Part shown: piece by piece, positions 10,601 to 23,518 of the stretch
Position numbering within the stretch: the stretch's first letter is position 1
Layout of the letters: the number at the start of each line of letters is the position of its first letter
Source: Lagopus muta
Taxonomy: Eukaryota; Chordata; Aves; Galliformes; Phasianidae
Direction: 5' to 3'
DNA: 64,000 nucleotides
NCBI RefSeq assembly: GCF_023343835.1
Contig: NC_064437.1
Location: 3,858,001-3,922,000, forward strand
Made by a program: the position numbers and the translations under genes
The notes under the pieces: model-generated
The model's input: only the letters and a program-made list of their open reading frames with translations
Told to the model about the DNA's origin: nothing
Database searches by the model: none

Positions 10601-13329
10601 TCAGCAGGTTGTTGTCTCAAGCTATGTTGCACCCTTCACTTGATCTTCTGAGACCTCTTATATCAAAGGGAACTCTTGGCTGAGTCTATTAGCATGCCTC
10701 ACCTCCCCCAAAAGCAGTGAGAAGGGCTGGGCTTTCCTGCACCCAGTGGGGCTGAGAGATGAATTCCTGTAGGATGTAGGAGTTGTTCATCTTCCCCATC
10801 ACGTAACAACGGGGAACATCATCTCTGAGCCTTCTGCAGTCACAGGGTTTGGTCTAGCAGGGTGGATCTGGATGGGTGCACCTTCTCCAACTTCTGTGCA
10901 GGAACAGTGCTTCTCCAAGAAGTAAGATTTGCTCAATCTGTGCAGCTACAGTGCTCCTCTGGGATTCCACCATCATCAAAGTATTTGAGAGGACAGGTAT
11001 TGCCTTAAAAGGATCACCCTTAGTTACAAAGGAAGAGCAAAACTCTGGTTCCCTGCTCACCAAGGGAATCACGGATCAGGGAGCTGCTTGTTGGTTGAAG
11101 GGTTAATAGTGAATAGCTTGGGTAAGGGTACAGGTGCCATCAATCATGTGTCCTTGGCAAGCAAAGCAAGGAGCCATGTGCATGTAACGACCCCCAGCCT
11201 TCCCCACCATTTTGGGGATGAAGGGGGGTAGGGAGTAATTTTGGGCTGTGGGAAGTATGTAGGGTTTGCAAAATAGGGGTTTGCATCAGCTGCAAATGCT
11301 CAGCCACACCTGTTCAGCTCAAGTGGGGAGGGAGGAACAGCTTCCAGCTTTTAGGGAGGAAGGGTTTTTAGGGAGGAAGGGTTTTCCCAGGTGTTCCTGG
11401 TGGTTTTATTTGGGGTGTGCGAGGCCGAAGAAATGTTGAGCTGTTGCTGCCCAATATTTGGGCAGTAGATATTTCTTATTCTCTCTGACTAAATTAAGTA
11501 CTTTGAAGGTTGAGAAGGGGAGCAACTGCAGTGGAAAAAGGTATGTTTTTCTTTGATTACGTACTCTTGCAGGGTATAATTATACAGAAATACAAATGGA
11601 GAAAACAAGGTGAGGTGTGTGATTCTGTTGATCTGGAGGAATTGTGGTAGTGTTTGCATTATGTGCCTGTGTGGATCAGCTCTGCAACAGAAGCATTTAT
11701 ATCAGCAGCAGTTCAGGTGCTTTTTGAATATTGAGAGTTAAGCCCAAGAATAAACAGATAGTTTTCTTGTCCTGTAGTTAGGCTAGGTTTGGTGGTGATT
11801 TGGGGGTATCTTCATAGTGAGACACCAAGCTGGGAGGTGAAGATCAAAATTCTATACTGTGGCGGTTAAAACTGCTGAAATTGGACGACCCTGCTCCACA
11901 GAGCCTCCAGATTATTTTGTTCTGTATGTGTTATAACTCTCATCATGTGTTTTCTAAGGAGAGCATGTGTTTGCATTGGCCTTGGGTTGTGGCACATGGA
12001 GTTTACTTCTGGTTTCTAGTTGTGCTGCTCCTTTCTGCTTTGCCTTACCGCCCCGTGGTGGTTCAGTGTCCCCAGGGAAGTAGATGCAGATGTCACCAAA
12101 TGGTTTCCATGCTCCTCAGCTGTGTGGTTTAACTTTTACTACAGTTATTTTGGTGATCGCTTGCCAAAATGTACAGACAAAGGTGGTGGGAGTGTCACAG
12201 AAAGGATGGGTTCAATAGCTGCTTGTAGAGAAAATGAAAGCAAATCCAGGGGCAGCCCTAGCAATTCCCATGTCTATTTTTGCTGGCAGAGGGAACAAGA
12301 ATGAAAACAAAGCAGGTTTATATGTGCTGATGTATAAGCAATGGAGGTGTCCTGAAGGAAATGCTACCAATTAGCATGAAAGCTGTTACCAATTTAAGAC
12401 AAGATTTGGCCGTGCAAATCATGAGGTTTGAAGATGAACCTATGACTTCTTCTCCCAAATGTTTTCCTGTCCAAACACCCCTGGCATTTGTGAGATGGCT
12501 CAGACAGACCTGCAGTGGGCAACTGGGGTCAGCCAACGCAACTGATCCTTTGGGCCGGTTTTGCTTCCAGCACGTGGTTGCTGAAATGAGAGAATAAGCA
12601 GTGCTGAGGGAAAAACACACTCACATGTGTGAAATAATGGGACAGTGCTGAAAAAAACCCTTCTGGGAGTGGAGCAGTGTAGCTGGGGCAGTTTTCCCTG
12701 CGTGCCAAGAGAGCCAGGGATGGGTTTGGGGTCCTTTGCTTTGCATAAGCTGCGCAATGCCCCCCTTCCTAATCTGAAACTGGATGGGAGAAAAGGAAAG
12801 AGGGGGAGGATTGCCACACCACTGGTTAAAAGCTGCCACAACGATTCATGCTGCCTTAAAATCCTTTCCCTGAAGCGGTGCTTTAATAAGATTCCTAGTT
12901 GGAAGTCAAACTCTGTCCAGTAATTCATTCTAAACTCTCATAATGCATTTATTAGCGTGGAAACTGTAGAAGTGAAGTGGCTGAATTTGAGGTCCATACT
13001 TAAAATTAGCAAAAATTCAATGTCATTTTGTGTTAATGAGGGAGGAAAATGAGCGCTGTAACATGCAGAGTGGTATCTTTTTGTATTAGCAGAGAGCTAA
13101 ATGAGCATTGTTTGAAATAACATGTTATTAAATTTCCTTAAAGTGGACTCTCGGTCTGATTGAGTTTTTCTTATCTCAGTTAAAGTTACTGAAACGAGGG
13201 ATGTTCCATTATAAAGGAATTTCTTGAAAGACAGGAGTGTGCTTTATCATATTACAGCTCTTGCATCAGATTAAATGCTACTTATGTCTTTTATTGAAAT
13301 CTGGACTTCTTGTTTAGCATTTTTGCTTC
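10601..13329. other. Non-coding stretch, mixed composition
   Basis: No gene is seen. The segment 11,150-11,420 is G-rich on the plus strand and includes the 17-bp duplication at 11,353-11,385. The 12,360-12,930 part is locally GC-richer, with overlapping open frames on both strands that do not resemble any family I know. From 12,935 to 13,140 the sequence turns AT-rich, with TTATTAGCG and TAAAATTAGC motifs, and could be a further conserved element. Confidence 0.5.
11353..11385 (+). repeat. 17-bp tandem duplication
   Basis: AGGGAGGAAGGGTTTTT at 11,353-11,369 is repeated at 11,370-11,385, with the last T replaced by C. It is purine-rich and probably a replication-slippage product. Confidence 0.85.
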
Positions 13330-13520
13330 AACAATACAAAAGCTTCTGATTCACAACCTTTTGCATAATAGATATATTAATGGGTTTCTGCATATTTTAT
13401 TGCTTTGTATTATTATAAAAGCCATTAATCTATTTTCTTGATTATCAGTTATGGTAAAGACATCATAATTTTTCTCTGAATTGCATTGCTGCCGATGGAA
13501 TTCAGGACTTTCCACACTAA
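13330..13520. promoter_or_regulatory. Candidate conserved non-coding element
   Basis: This AT-rich, non-repetitive block includes TTGCATAATAGATATATTAA near 13,361, AAAGCCATTAATC near 13,418, TTGATTATCAG near 13,438 and GACATCATAATT near 13,459. Homeodomain-type cores are closely spaced. No coding frame crosses it. Confidence 0.25.
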
Positions 13521-16050
13521 TTTCTTCAGCTGGCCTCATTAAACCTGGTCCTTCTTTTCTTCCCTTTTTGTGCTGAGAATTGTATTCAGCTGGAGACCTG
13601 TATTTATATGAATACAGGAGGATAAGTTCTGCTTTGGCGTGCTTGCATCTTTTTTCATTCAAGTAGATTAGAACTGTGCGTATGAATCTCAGGCCCTAAT
13701 TGGGTTTCTAATAATAGAAACTTCTTGCTATAAATACACGGCTCATGCAAATGATTCCTGCTTGTTTACACTGCAGATGTGACTTCTGCATACTTATTAA
13801 CCTCTGGTGCTCCACGTGAGACATGCTTGATGATCAGTGGAGCGCCTGCTAGGAGGACTAGGGGTGTTCCCAGGGGTGATGCCAAGCTCCCATATTGTCT
13901 TTGCTTTTGGGAACTGTTTTGGGGTTCTCTAAAACCTCTAGGAAACTTCATCCAGGAGAGATTTCAGGAATGAGACCATCTCCTGTGATTGCCTTCACTG
14001 GTGTGGTTTTAACCATACATAGAGCTTCGTGTTCTGTCTTCTGTTGTCTTTAAAGGTTCCCTTACTGAAGGGGAAAAACAATATATATAAGTATACATTT
14101 ACTGACTTTCTATTTGCTGTGACTCATATCAAGTCGTATAACCTGGATGTCTGAGCTGTTTGGTTTCTGATTTGTGGACAAGCTTGATGTTTCTTAGAGG
14201 GCTAAGAGGTTTCTGTGTGTGTGTGTGTGATGGGGAGTTTGTGTATGTATTGCACCCTGATGTAAGTCACAGAGAACATGGCTTTGAGAAGGATCACTGT
14301 GCTGGTTTGAGCAGTGGTTTGCATGAGAATGGGAAAACAGTTGTGGTACATACAGTGTGCTGTGTTTGATGTCTACATCATGACTACATCATTAAGTGTT
14401 TCCATTTAGTCCTCAGTAGCTTTAGCTACTTTCACAACAAGGTATTAGAGATTAGATATAAAGACCTACTGTTCTTGCACATAAAAATGGATGGCAGAGA
14501 CCTAATTTCTATGGTGCAGCAGCAAATGTTGAATCACAGACCACTAGAATCCCCTTTCAGCCTGCTCTGTGGGACCAAGTGATGCTCAGATCTTCCAGGG
14601 GCCTACGTCCTGCAGGGAGCAACCACATTTCCAACTGTAAGTGCAGACCTTAACAGCATGGCTTTAATTAACAAATCAGATAAATGTGATCTGGTGGAAC
14701 GGGCTTTTGTGGTACTCTGGCAGTTATTGATTTATGTTCCTGCAGTGACAGACAGCATTTTGATTTTTATGGCCAGCAACAGGTTGTTGCCATGGTGACT
14801 TCATCACTGGGCGACATTCCCATAGCCTTCGTCCCAAAGAAAAACCCAGCAGGTTTGGAAACTCTTTAAAAATGATTACAGCAATAAATTTTTAAAGAGA
14901 AGTTTTAGTTCTTGTCTACCTTCCTAGGGGGAATAATTTATGTTCCAGGAAGGTAATGCATGAGTTTATCGAATCTTCTGTGGCAACTATCTGTACTGGG
15001 CAAAGTCTGATATTGCAGGATTTGCCTACTAAAGGAACTAGAAAGCTTCATTTTTGCTTTTTCCAACCCTTTGCTTACTCCTTTCATCTTACTTTCTTTC
15101 AAGGAGAAAAAAAGTCCAGCATGAAAACCCCACATCCAGCACTGCCCTCAACTGCAGGCTTGCAAAACTTTTTTTGAAGTCTGCAGGCTGCTTCTGCCAC
15201 ACATGAAGCCAGCAGCAGAGCTTACAGAGTCAAGCTTTTGTCTTTATATGGAACACGGACAGGCACGTGTGATCTTTTCTATTTGCTGAGTACAGCTTGG
15301 TTACCTTGCTGTGTGGGAGATCTCCCCAAATCCAGACGAGAGGTGAGAAGGCTTATTCCAATAGCCCTACTGATTTTCTTAACCTCTGGTGGCTGCTTCT
15401 GTCTTTGCTATTGAATTTCCAGGTCATGCTCTCTTGCAGCAGCCATTTTTTATGCTGTGACCAAAAGTGGGCTGCTCTTTTCCTAAGTGTTTTGAGTTTT
15501 ACAGCATACCTATGCTGCTGCTCTGTGGGGCTTATTTGGCTGAGCCCCAACTTCCTGCCGTAGACATTGCTACAAGAATGTACACTTAATAATGCTTATT
15601 TTCTCCCCAGAGTGCTAAAATATGTTTTCATGAGCAAAGGGGGAAAGCTAAATGGCATACCTTCTTATTGTGAGGTTGGTCAGATTCCGAGCCAGGTTCT
15701 GGAGCCTCCATCATTGGAGCTATGTAGGGAGGCATGGAGTTGTCACAGTCCCAACAGTGTCCTGCCATCCTGTGGTGCCCCATAAGGGCTGCTGAGCTCC
15801 TGGCTTGTCTTGCTTAGATGGAAAGAACAAGTATCAAAACTGCTTCTTCAGAATTGGTTCTGAAGCAGCAAGGAGAAGCCCATGCTGCTTACACCCAGAT
15901 GGTATCACTTACCATCAGTAGAGCATCGGCAGGTATCTGAACAATCTTCCTATTTTTCCTTCATCTAGCAAGATTTAAATATAATTGAAAGGGGACTGAC
16001 TGAAAACCAAGTTTGGTTTATCTGTGGGTGACCCAGGAAACAACATCTTT
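13521..16050. other. Non-coding stretch
   Basis: No gene or CR1 is identified. A (GT)8 run at 14,214-14,229 is the only simple repeat of note. The sequence between 15,050 and 15,120 is pyrimidine-rich. Confidence 0.55.
14214..14229 (+). repeat. (TG)8 dinucleotide repeat
   Basis: Eight uninterrupted TG units; short, and only mildly likely to be polymorphic. Confidence 0.9.
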
Positions 16051-16075
16051 TTAATTTCATGCATCAGTGAGATGA

Positions 16076-16138
16076 TACGTCATGCTTTGTACAGTGCGAC
16101 AGCTTGCTACGTTGCATAACTCAACGTGCTGATGCAAC
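16076..16138. promoter_or_regulatory. Cluster of CRE-, C/EBP- and CARE-like sites
   Basis: ATACGTCAT at 16,076-16,084 reads ATGACGTAT on the minus strand, an ATF/CREB-type site. GTTGCATAAC at 16,111-16,120 fits the C/EBP consensus RTTGCGYAAY at nine of ten positions. TGATGCAAC at 16,130-16,138 resembles a C/EBP-ATF composite element. The 63 bp hold several CpG dinucleotides although the surroundings are CpG-poor. Function is inferred only. Confidence 0.25.
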
Positions 16139-19100
16139 CAGCCATGCTAAATTAACCTGATAGTCAAACCAAGGGAATTCAAGACAACAAGCAGCTTCTT
16201 CTGCAGCTTGCACTGTTCAACAAACCTCAGTGCCCATCTTTCCTCCCAGCTCTGTTCTCATCAGATTTATGCAAGAGGAGAATTTTGATAGCTATAATGG
16301 GGTAACAGTTATAAAACGTGAATAACTCCAGGCTGGGCTGGGATGAACTGACACCGGTTCTCTGTGAGGAATATCTCATACTGATGTGTTTCTCTTTGGC
16401 TTATGGGTTAGCTTGGGAAGGATTCCAGCTTGCTGGGCTTCTTGCGAGCACTGCTTTGCTGGACCCCCTATGGTCACCCCAAAAGCTGCTTGCAAGAGGC
16501 ACTTGGTCTCGCTGTGTTCAGATATAGCACAGTGAGGAACTGCAGAGAGAACAAAAGGCTGATGCTGAGCTTGAATATCTTTGGAGTCAAAGGCCATGGC
16601 ACGCCACAGGTAGACTTGCACACCCAGCGCTTTGCTCGGGGCAAAATTTTTGTTTAATATCTGACATCTGTCAGCAGCTTCTTGCACGTTCGTGGGGGAA
16701 GTGAAATAGGAATTCTGCACAAGTTTCTCATATGGCTGTGAAAATGGGAAGCCCTGAGAAACTGCACGTCATGGCCATGCTTGAAAATGTGTAAAACCTG
16801 TGGGTTTTCTGTGCAGTCTTACAATCTGCTTGTGCCCTTGGCCGCAGCAATGAGAGGCATGTATCCAAGTCCAATACAATGGTGTTGAGTGACCTCTGTG
16901 AGGACTGGGTGAGGGATGGGATTATTGCAGTGCCTGGTATGGATTTTGGTAAGAGTGGTGTAATTTACCTGTGAACTGCAACTAGAATGTGATGTTGGAT
17001 GCTGCTGGGTGATGAGCGGTGCACAAAAGCTGCTGTTCTGCTTTGGAAGAAATCTGTGGAGCAGGAGCTGCTGCATGTTTGCGTAGCACCTGGTGCTCAG
17101 AGTTCAGTTCCTTCAGCTCTCCCTCTGATTTGATTTCCTTGTTTATTAAAAAAGGAGAAAATGAACTGCCTGCAATCCGTTTCTCACCTTTATCCCTGTA
17201 GCAGCAAATGGGCTCCTCTGAAATAATAAGGATTAGTGCCTCTTGGAGAAGTAGAAGAGAGCCGTGACAGTTTGGAGTCCTTAGATATTGTTCTTGCTTG
17301 AGTTGCTTTGTGGTTCCTCAAAGTGTACAGTGCCCTCTGGCACAATGTACACATACACTGCATCACCAAGTGCTGAAACTTCTCGTCTTAATTCTATGTG
17401 AGTGGCTTTCTCTCCAGGCTGTGATGGCTCTGTGGAGAGGAAGCCCGACAGCAGCACTGAGAAGGTTACTCATTATGCAGGAGAATGTTGATGGCATTTT
17501 AACAAATATCTTCACTAATATCTCTTTATTTTTATTTTTGTCGTGTAGGATCACATTTGAAGTAGATGCACTTTGAGGTTCAGTGAGGAAAAGCCTGTTT
17601 ATTTGAGGCTGATGGAGATACTTGACTAGGGGATAACTGGGATGTAGGGCTCTGGGATAAATTACTCCACTTGTGTTTTCTGTTTCTTTTTTTTCTTTTT
17701 AATCTGGAGTGCACACAAACCATACAGCAATATTATCAACACTTTGCACTTTCCTTAGGATGTGTCTTAATATTCTATAATCCTCTTTGCTACAGAATGG
17801 GGACTGAGCTAAGATGGAATTATATTTTAATATTTTAATGTAATTCCTTGTGAAACAAAAGGGGACTGTGTTCAGTAGCTGGCTGGATATATGGCAAATG
17901 GGAACTAGACAAGCTGTGTAACATCATGACCAGTTTCTATGGCAACAAAAATGTCAGCTATCCTTTTGACTGATTCTATTAATCTGTGGTAGAGGCACTG
18001 ATACTGACACATTCGGAATTTATTTAAACAAGAAGGTGAAAAGATAACCTCAGTGTAGCTTATAAACAAGGGGGAAGTTAAGCCACTAACATAATGCTAT
18101 CTGACATGTATATAACAGTGTAACGGGCGAGCAAGACATTTCCAAGCCAGCCATTCTGCATTTTATCAGAGAAGTGATTAAGCTATTTACCAGGAGGAGT
18201 TGCCCACTATTGTTTTGTCTTCTGACAAAATTCCACATGTCCCTCCAGGGTGTGCAAAGCAGCATTTGCTGCACCCAAAAATGCTATCTTGCGTTAGTGC
18301 CAGTGCTGCTGAACCATTGGCCACGTGGCACTGAACCCACCAACCACATCGGTACCCTTGGGAGTAGCAACTAATTTTTGGCCTGTTTTTTGTGGGTTCC
18401 CCATCTCCGTTTTGTGGCTTCCATCCCTGTTTTGTTCTTGTAGTCAGCTGCCTGATGGAGGATAATGTAGGTGCTCACAGCTTCAAAATGCATGGTCTGG
18501 GCACTGCAAAATGGAAAAAGCAGTAGTGAGGAAACAAGCTCCCTTCTCTGTTTGCTTTATGTGGGTCAAATATTTTCCTAGGGATACTTGGAAATGATTG
18601 TGCAGTGCTATTTCCCCTCAGTACTTTATCCTTTATTCTCTTGCTATTGAAATAGCTAAATGTTTTCCTACTTTTCAATGTACCATGACAATACAAACTG
18701 CACGGTGATGTTGGTGCACAAAATAAATATGGAAGCAGATACTTGTCATTATGATAAAACAACATCTTTTCATCTTTATCTTGGAATTACAGGCTCCTCA
18801 GGAAGATGACAGTGTCTTGTTATGGAAAATGAATTTTCAGTGGTAGAAAGATATCTCTTAACTTATTCTTGAATTCTTCCTGTTTGCCAGAGGCATATAG
18901 AAAAATTAGCTTCTTTCCCAATTCTTTTGCTAGTTGTATTAAAATTCATAGTACAAAAAGCACCATATAAAAATGCTGGTGTGTGACTGAAAAAAGAAAA
19001 GCTGGAAAATGCACAGCCGAAGTTATTATAAGATTATTAGCTGTCTGCATTTTTTAAAAAATAATAATAAAAAATAAAGTAAGCCCTCAACATCTTCATT

Positions 19101-20140
19101 GATTTCTTTTTATGCTTGTAATGTACTGAAAATAATTGAGAACAGCAAGGTTTTATATATATTTTTTCTGGTTTAAAAAAAAAAGGTCAAATTTTCTAAT
19201 TAAAAAAGTCACATACAATGCACCTCCTGGAAACTGAGTTTATGCAAAGCTTTTCAAATTCAGCAAAGCCTTCTGATGGCAGCAAGAACTCTCAGCCTTA
19301 CGCCATGCTGAGCAGAATCCTGTCCTTTCTGTTCCTATACCCTGTAGAGCTGCCTCTTGTACCCTGTGACCGCTGGCTTTGTTGAGCAGGTGTTGTATTA
19401 GATCGTTATCCTCAGCACTTTGAGAACTGCAGAATTGCATAAATGCATCATGTTTTGAGCTTCTACTACGTGGGAGTGTAATCTTAAGAATATAACGAAC
19501 TTAAAAAGATAAACGGGTAGTGATGGCATCTAATACACATCAAATAAGGCTTCTTCTAGTTTCCAGTCTAAGAACAACCATTAAGTGAAAGACGAGTTTA
19601 GTACCAACCTATGTATTTAGTGTCATCCAATTTGTAGAGTTCTGCTTCTGCAGCTCCCACAGGAATTCTTTCCTTTGCTGGTATTTCAGAGTGCTGCAAT
19701 GATACCAAGATGGGAAGAAGAGGTGAGATACATAGGTCACGTCACTTGGTAGTACAGGAAATAAAGCAGATTTTGAGAGTAAGAATGAATCTGAGAGCTT
19801 GAAGCCTTATTGCTGTGCCCTCATGCAGGGAATGCAAGGGCAGAGCAGCTTATAGAAATGTATCTTGCTCACAAACTGTTTTTGTTTTTGAAAATCAGTT
19901 TGATTTTTTTGTTCCCCCTACTCTGATGTTTTATGAGCATTTTGCATGCTTAATTCCTCAAATGGATTGCACTAAAAAAGCCCATTATTGGTGCTTTAAT
20001 AGAGAAAGGTACTTAACGTGGAGAAGCTCCCACGCTTACTAGCAGTCCTGTGGGGCTTGGCCAAACCAGGCCTTTTCCAACAGCTACCTTGATTATTTTG
20101 CTTTTCTTTCCTTTCTACAGGAAATTTTAGCAATCTCTAT
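16139..20140. other. Non-coding stretch
   Basis: Nothing gene-like is recognised. A CTCF-like core, AGTGCCCTCTGG, sits at about 17,330-17,341. A/T-rich low-complexity sequence occurs at 19,050-19,080 and 19,150-19,210. Frames of about 100 codons near 16,376-16,720 and 18,475-18,765 show no recognisable domain. Confidence 0.5.
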
Positions 20141-20480
20141 CACAGAATCACACAGAATCACTCGGGTTGGAAGGGACCTCAAGGATCATGCAGTTCCAAC
20201 CCCCCTGCCTAGCAGGGCCACCAAACATACACATTCAGATCAGGCTGCCCAGGACCCCGTCCAACCTGGCCTTGAACATGTCCAAGGACGGGGCATCCAC
20301 AACCTCCCTGGGCAGCCCGTTCCAGGGCCTAACCACTCTCCTAGTAAAGAACTTCCCCCTAACATCCAACCTCAATCTTCCCTCCTTCAACTTGGATCCA
20401 TTTCCCCTCGTCCTGCTGTTGTCAGCCCTTTTGAAGAGTTTACTCCCCTCCTGGGTGTAGGTTCCCTTCAGGTATTGATC
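20141..20480 (-). mobile_element. CR1 LINE 3' fragment with tail octamers
   Basis: The left end has two copies of the CR1 terminal repeat (CACAGAATCACACAGAATCA). GTTGGAAGGGACCTCAAGGA, AGTTCCAACCCCCCTGCC, GACCCCGTCCAACCTGGCC, GGGGCATCCACAACCTCCC and AAGAACTTCCCCCTAACATC follow in standard order. Similarity continues to GTGTAGGTTCCCTTCAGGTA and then stops, so the copy is 5'-truncated at roughly 340 bp. It is one of the better preserved copies here. Both strands are open over it, which makes misleading frames of about 97 codons. Confidence 0.95.
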
Positions 20481-20766
20481 TCTACTTGGGAAGGTTTCTC
20501 TATTTCGGATGAAAGCCAAAGAGTGTGCCAAAGAGGTTTCTTTTCTCTCTTGGCACCATCTCCCTTACTGGAGATATTCCTTTGTATGCTTCAGAAAGCA
20601 ATCGCTGGGACTCCAGCAGCCTGCATAGTATCCAACCTCTGGGAATCCCCCTAGTTTACTTCTGCAGGGAAGAATATTACTTTGGACCTAAAAGTAGCCA
20701 AGAACAAAATTCTAAACCTCATAAACAATCAGGTTTACCCGATTTTTCATCCTGTGTTGCTACAGC

Positions 20767-20783
20767 AAAAAAAAAAAAAAAAA
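20767..20783 (+). repeat. A17 homopolymer
   Basis: Seventeen A residues. No coding or retroposed sequence with a poly(A) signal precedes it, so it does not look like the tail of a processed pseudogene. Confidence 0.9.
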
Positions 20784-21425
20784 GACTTCAAACAAAGTGA
20801 AAGAAGAAGAAACTTCTTCTAATTGCTATGACTCTTGAGCAGGACTGACATCCCATATGCTACAAACATACCACCTCTTAATTCAGATTGAAAGTCATGC
20901 CAGGGACAATTGCAAGAGGAATGCAGTCTTTCCTTCTGAAGCCATTGACTTGGAAAACTTGCACGCACAAGAAGGCTGACCTTTTGAGAAGTCGCAGGCA
21001 TTAACTTTTGATTAAGTACTGTATTTAATTTCACTGAGCATCTAACCTGAGGGCAGGCTCTAGCTTAGTGTGCTTTGAAGTCAAATGCCTGACTGGGCCT
21101 ACCATGATCAAAACACATTTTTGAGTCCTAGGTATTAGCAAGGGAAATACCTCTGGTGCAAAAGTGGATATATATTGAATTGTTTTAAGTCTTTTCTCTA
21201 CGGGTTTGAAGGTCTTCTTTAGGATGCATCTTTTAGTGCTATAAAAATAAGGACATTTTGTATTCCTTTGCCATCTTCTGTATAAGGATCCCAATTTTTT
21301 TATCTGGCAGAGAAGAGTGGCCATCTCTATATGCTGTGCTTGAACTGGTTCACTATTGGTGCATCTGTATTTCCCTGGCTGCTTTGCCTTCTGCCCTCTG
21401 AAGATGAGTGTGGATTTCACGTTTT

Positions 21426-21458
<33 letters not shown>

Positions 21459-21484
21459 TATATATGTGTGTGTGTGTGTGCATA
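21426..21484 (+). repeat. Compound (TA)n-(TG)n microsatellite
   Basis: About 13 TA units, an AAA interruption, a second TA tract, then about eight TG units. Alternating purine-pyrimidine sequence of this kind can extrude cruciforms or adopt Z-DNA and is usually length-variable. Confidence 0.95.
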
Positions 21485-23486
21485 TTTATAATGACATATT
21501 TTAAGTATGTAGCATTGTACATGAAATCCAGGCATTCTTCATCAATAATGTAGTGGTGGCCTGCCAGATATCCATCTGATGAGCCAGATGTTCCTGGAGG
21601 AGTTGTTCAATAGAGCATGCCAAAGGACTGGAAATTGTGTTTCTGGCTCTTGGCAGACTTTGATGTGTGCCAAAAGCAGAGCCCTCAGGTATATTACAGC
21701 AAAAGGACTGATGTGTTTGGGGTCACGGCAAAGCAGGATAGATCAGAGGTGAAAGGTAGTTCAAGCTGGTTGGATTAGCAGAGGGCTGGCCTGGTGCTAT
21801 TAGCACGCTTCATACCTAATTAAGTGCTTTATTTGACACTTGAGAAAATTACAGATGCATAGATGGCTTGGTGTGTATGCTCACCTCTATGGTCAGAACC
21901 ACTTCACTGTGAGATGAGGGTTTGCTGTCTGCTATTACCCACAGTTGGTTCCACATCTACTTATGCAAAAGATGACTGGGTAGCAAAATGGTAACATCTA
22001 GAAAGCTGAGACAGGGCTCTCTTGTCTTTTCCCTGTCCTTTCTTGCTCACAGCCTTTTCTTCCCTAATGCTGCTCAGCCTTTAAAAGCAATGTGAAAGAA
22101 GTTGTAGCTATGCCAGTCTGAAGACCTGCTTGAGTCCTGAGCTTCGGTTGACAGTGTTAGCATGGCCTCCACGCACAGGAAGGTAAACCATGTTGGTGTT
22201 GTAGCAGCCTACTGCTGCCTTGGAGGAAGAAATTCATTTTCTTTGTATAAAGAAATAAATTCCTGGTGCACAAGGGGAATTATTTAATGACCACAAAACC
22301 TGCCTCAGTTGCTCTGTGCAACTGAGTTCCCCTCAGCCTTTAGCATGTTCCTCTGGCTGCAGAGACCCCATAGGCTGCATGCCACAAGTGGAGTCCATAT
22401 TCCTACCAGCAACGCGTCCATCCTAGCTAATGTGTGAGTTGAAGGAAATCTTATTCTTGTGCAATATTTAGGAATGAAGATACCAATGTGAGAGGATGTT
22501 GGCTTTAGTTAGGCTGGACGTGCTGAATTCCTATCAGAAGTTTCTATTTCATATTAAAATATGCTGTACTACAGCCTCAACTAATGCAAACCGTTGGGGC
22601 TGTGTTGCAGACGTGCTGATTCACCCATCACTACGTGCAGCATTAATGTTCATCCTTAGGACCAGAATAAAACCACCCAGAACGACATAAGACTGCGATG
22701 CTGAACATTTTTAGGCAATTGCTGTTTTTGTCAAAACTAACTGTAGCTTTTCTTCCTCAGCACAAGATGGTGAGTAATGAGCTATTGGAATAATGTCTGC
22801 CTGAGACATCCGTGGCCATATGGCAGTGTGGGAGGCGAGGATAAAACAGGGAGCAGTCACAAGTGTTTACTTTGAAACATGCTTTAAAAAAAAAAAAAGG
22901 CAAGTTTTGTGCTGCAGCTTGTTACATGTTGGATCAGGTACTGGAAACAGTAGTTTGTCATTATTTTTTCCTATTTATTGAACTTTAAAATCCCAGGCAC
23001 ATCAATGTATTTCGTATTAGTCTGCCTCATTGCTCTCTTTAGACCCATACCAGGAAACAGTGGGACAAACTGGTATTTTCTTTTGGTGCAACCGGAATAA
23101 GTTTATCCACATCTACATTATTTTTGTGTGTGCATCACTTTCAGCTGTAATGTAAGCTGGGTTTTGTTGCACTGGTGAAAACGTTGCTTGGGGAGATGTG
23201 TAAAAATGCAGGCCTGCACTTACAGAACAGCTTCAGAGGTTTTTAGGGGTTGCTTTGAGAGCAGCTCAAGACCCCCTGGTAAGAACTTGCAAAAATGAAA
23301 ATATTCAGCCCAGAGAGCTGAAAAACTTCCACTGCTTTCAGGGGTGAGACACAGCTGCAGGAAGCAGAGTCCTTTGGAAAAATAGGTGGGTTATTTTGGC
23401 AACTAAAGAGGTTTTGGAAATAATGCCTAGAAAAATCTCCCTCCAGAGATGAATCCTCCTTTGGGCTCAGAAGGGGCATGCTGATA

Positions 23487-23518
23487 TTTTTTATTATTAT
23501 TATTATTTTTTTTTTTTT
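23487..23518 (+). repeat. (TTA)n followed by T run
   Basis: TTATTATTATTATTATT grades into T13. A simple low-complexity repeat. Confidence 0.9.

Noticed and set aside
11208..11250. G-rich stretch as a G-quadruplex
   Set aside because: The loop between the third and fourth GGG runs is longer than the usual seven bases.
12500..12928. 142-codon minus frame
   Set aside because: It overlaps open frames on both strands in a GC-richer area, with no splice context and no domain.
20167..20531. Frames of 97-98 codons on both strands
   Set aside because: Entirely explained by the CR1 3' fragment, which lacks stops in these phases.
21031..21522. 163-codon open frame on the minus strand, the longest in the window
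   Set aside because: It is produced by the TA/TG microsatellite (Tyr/Ile and His/Thr runs); the rest has no domain resemblance.
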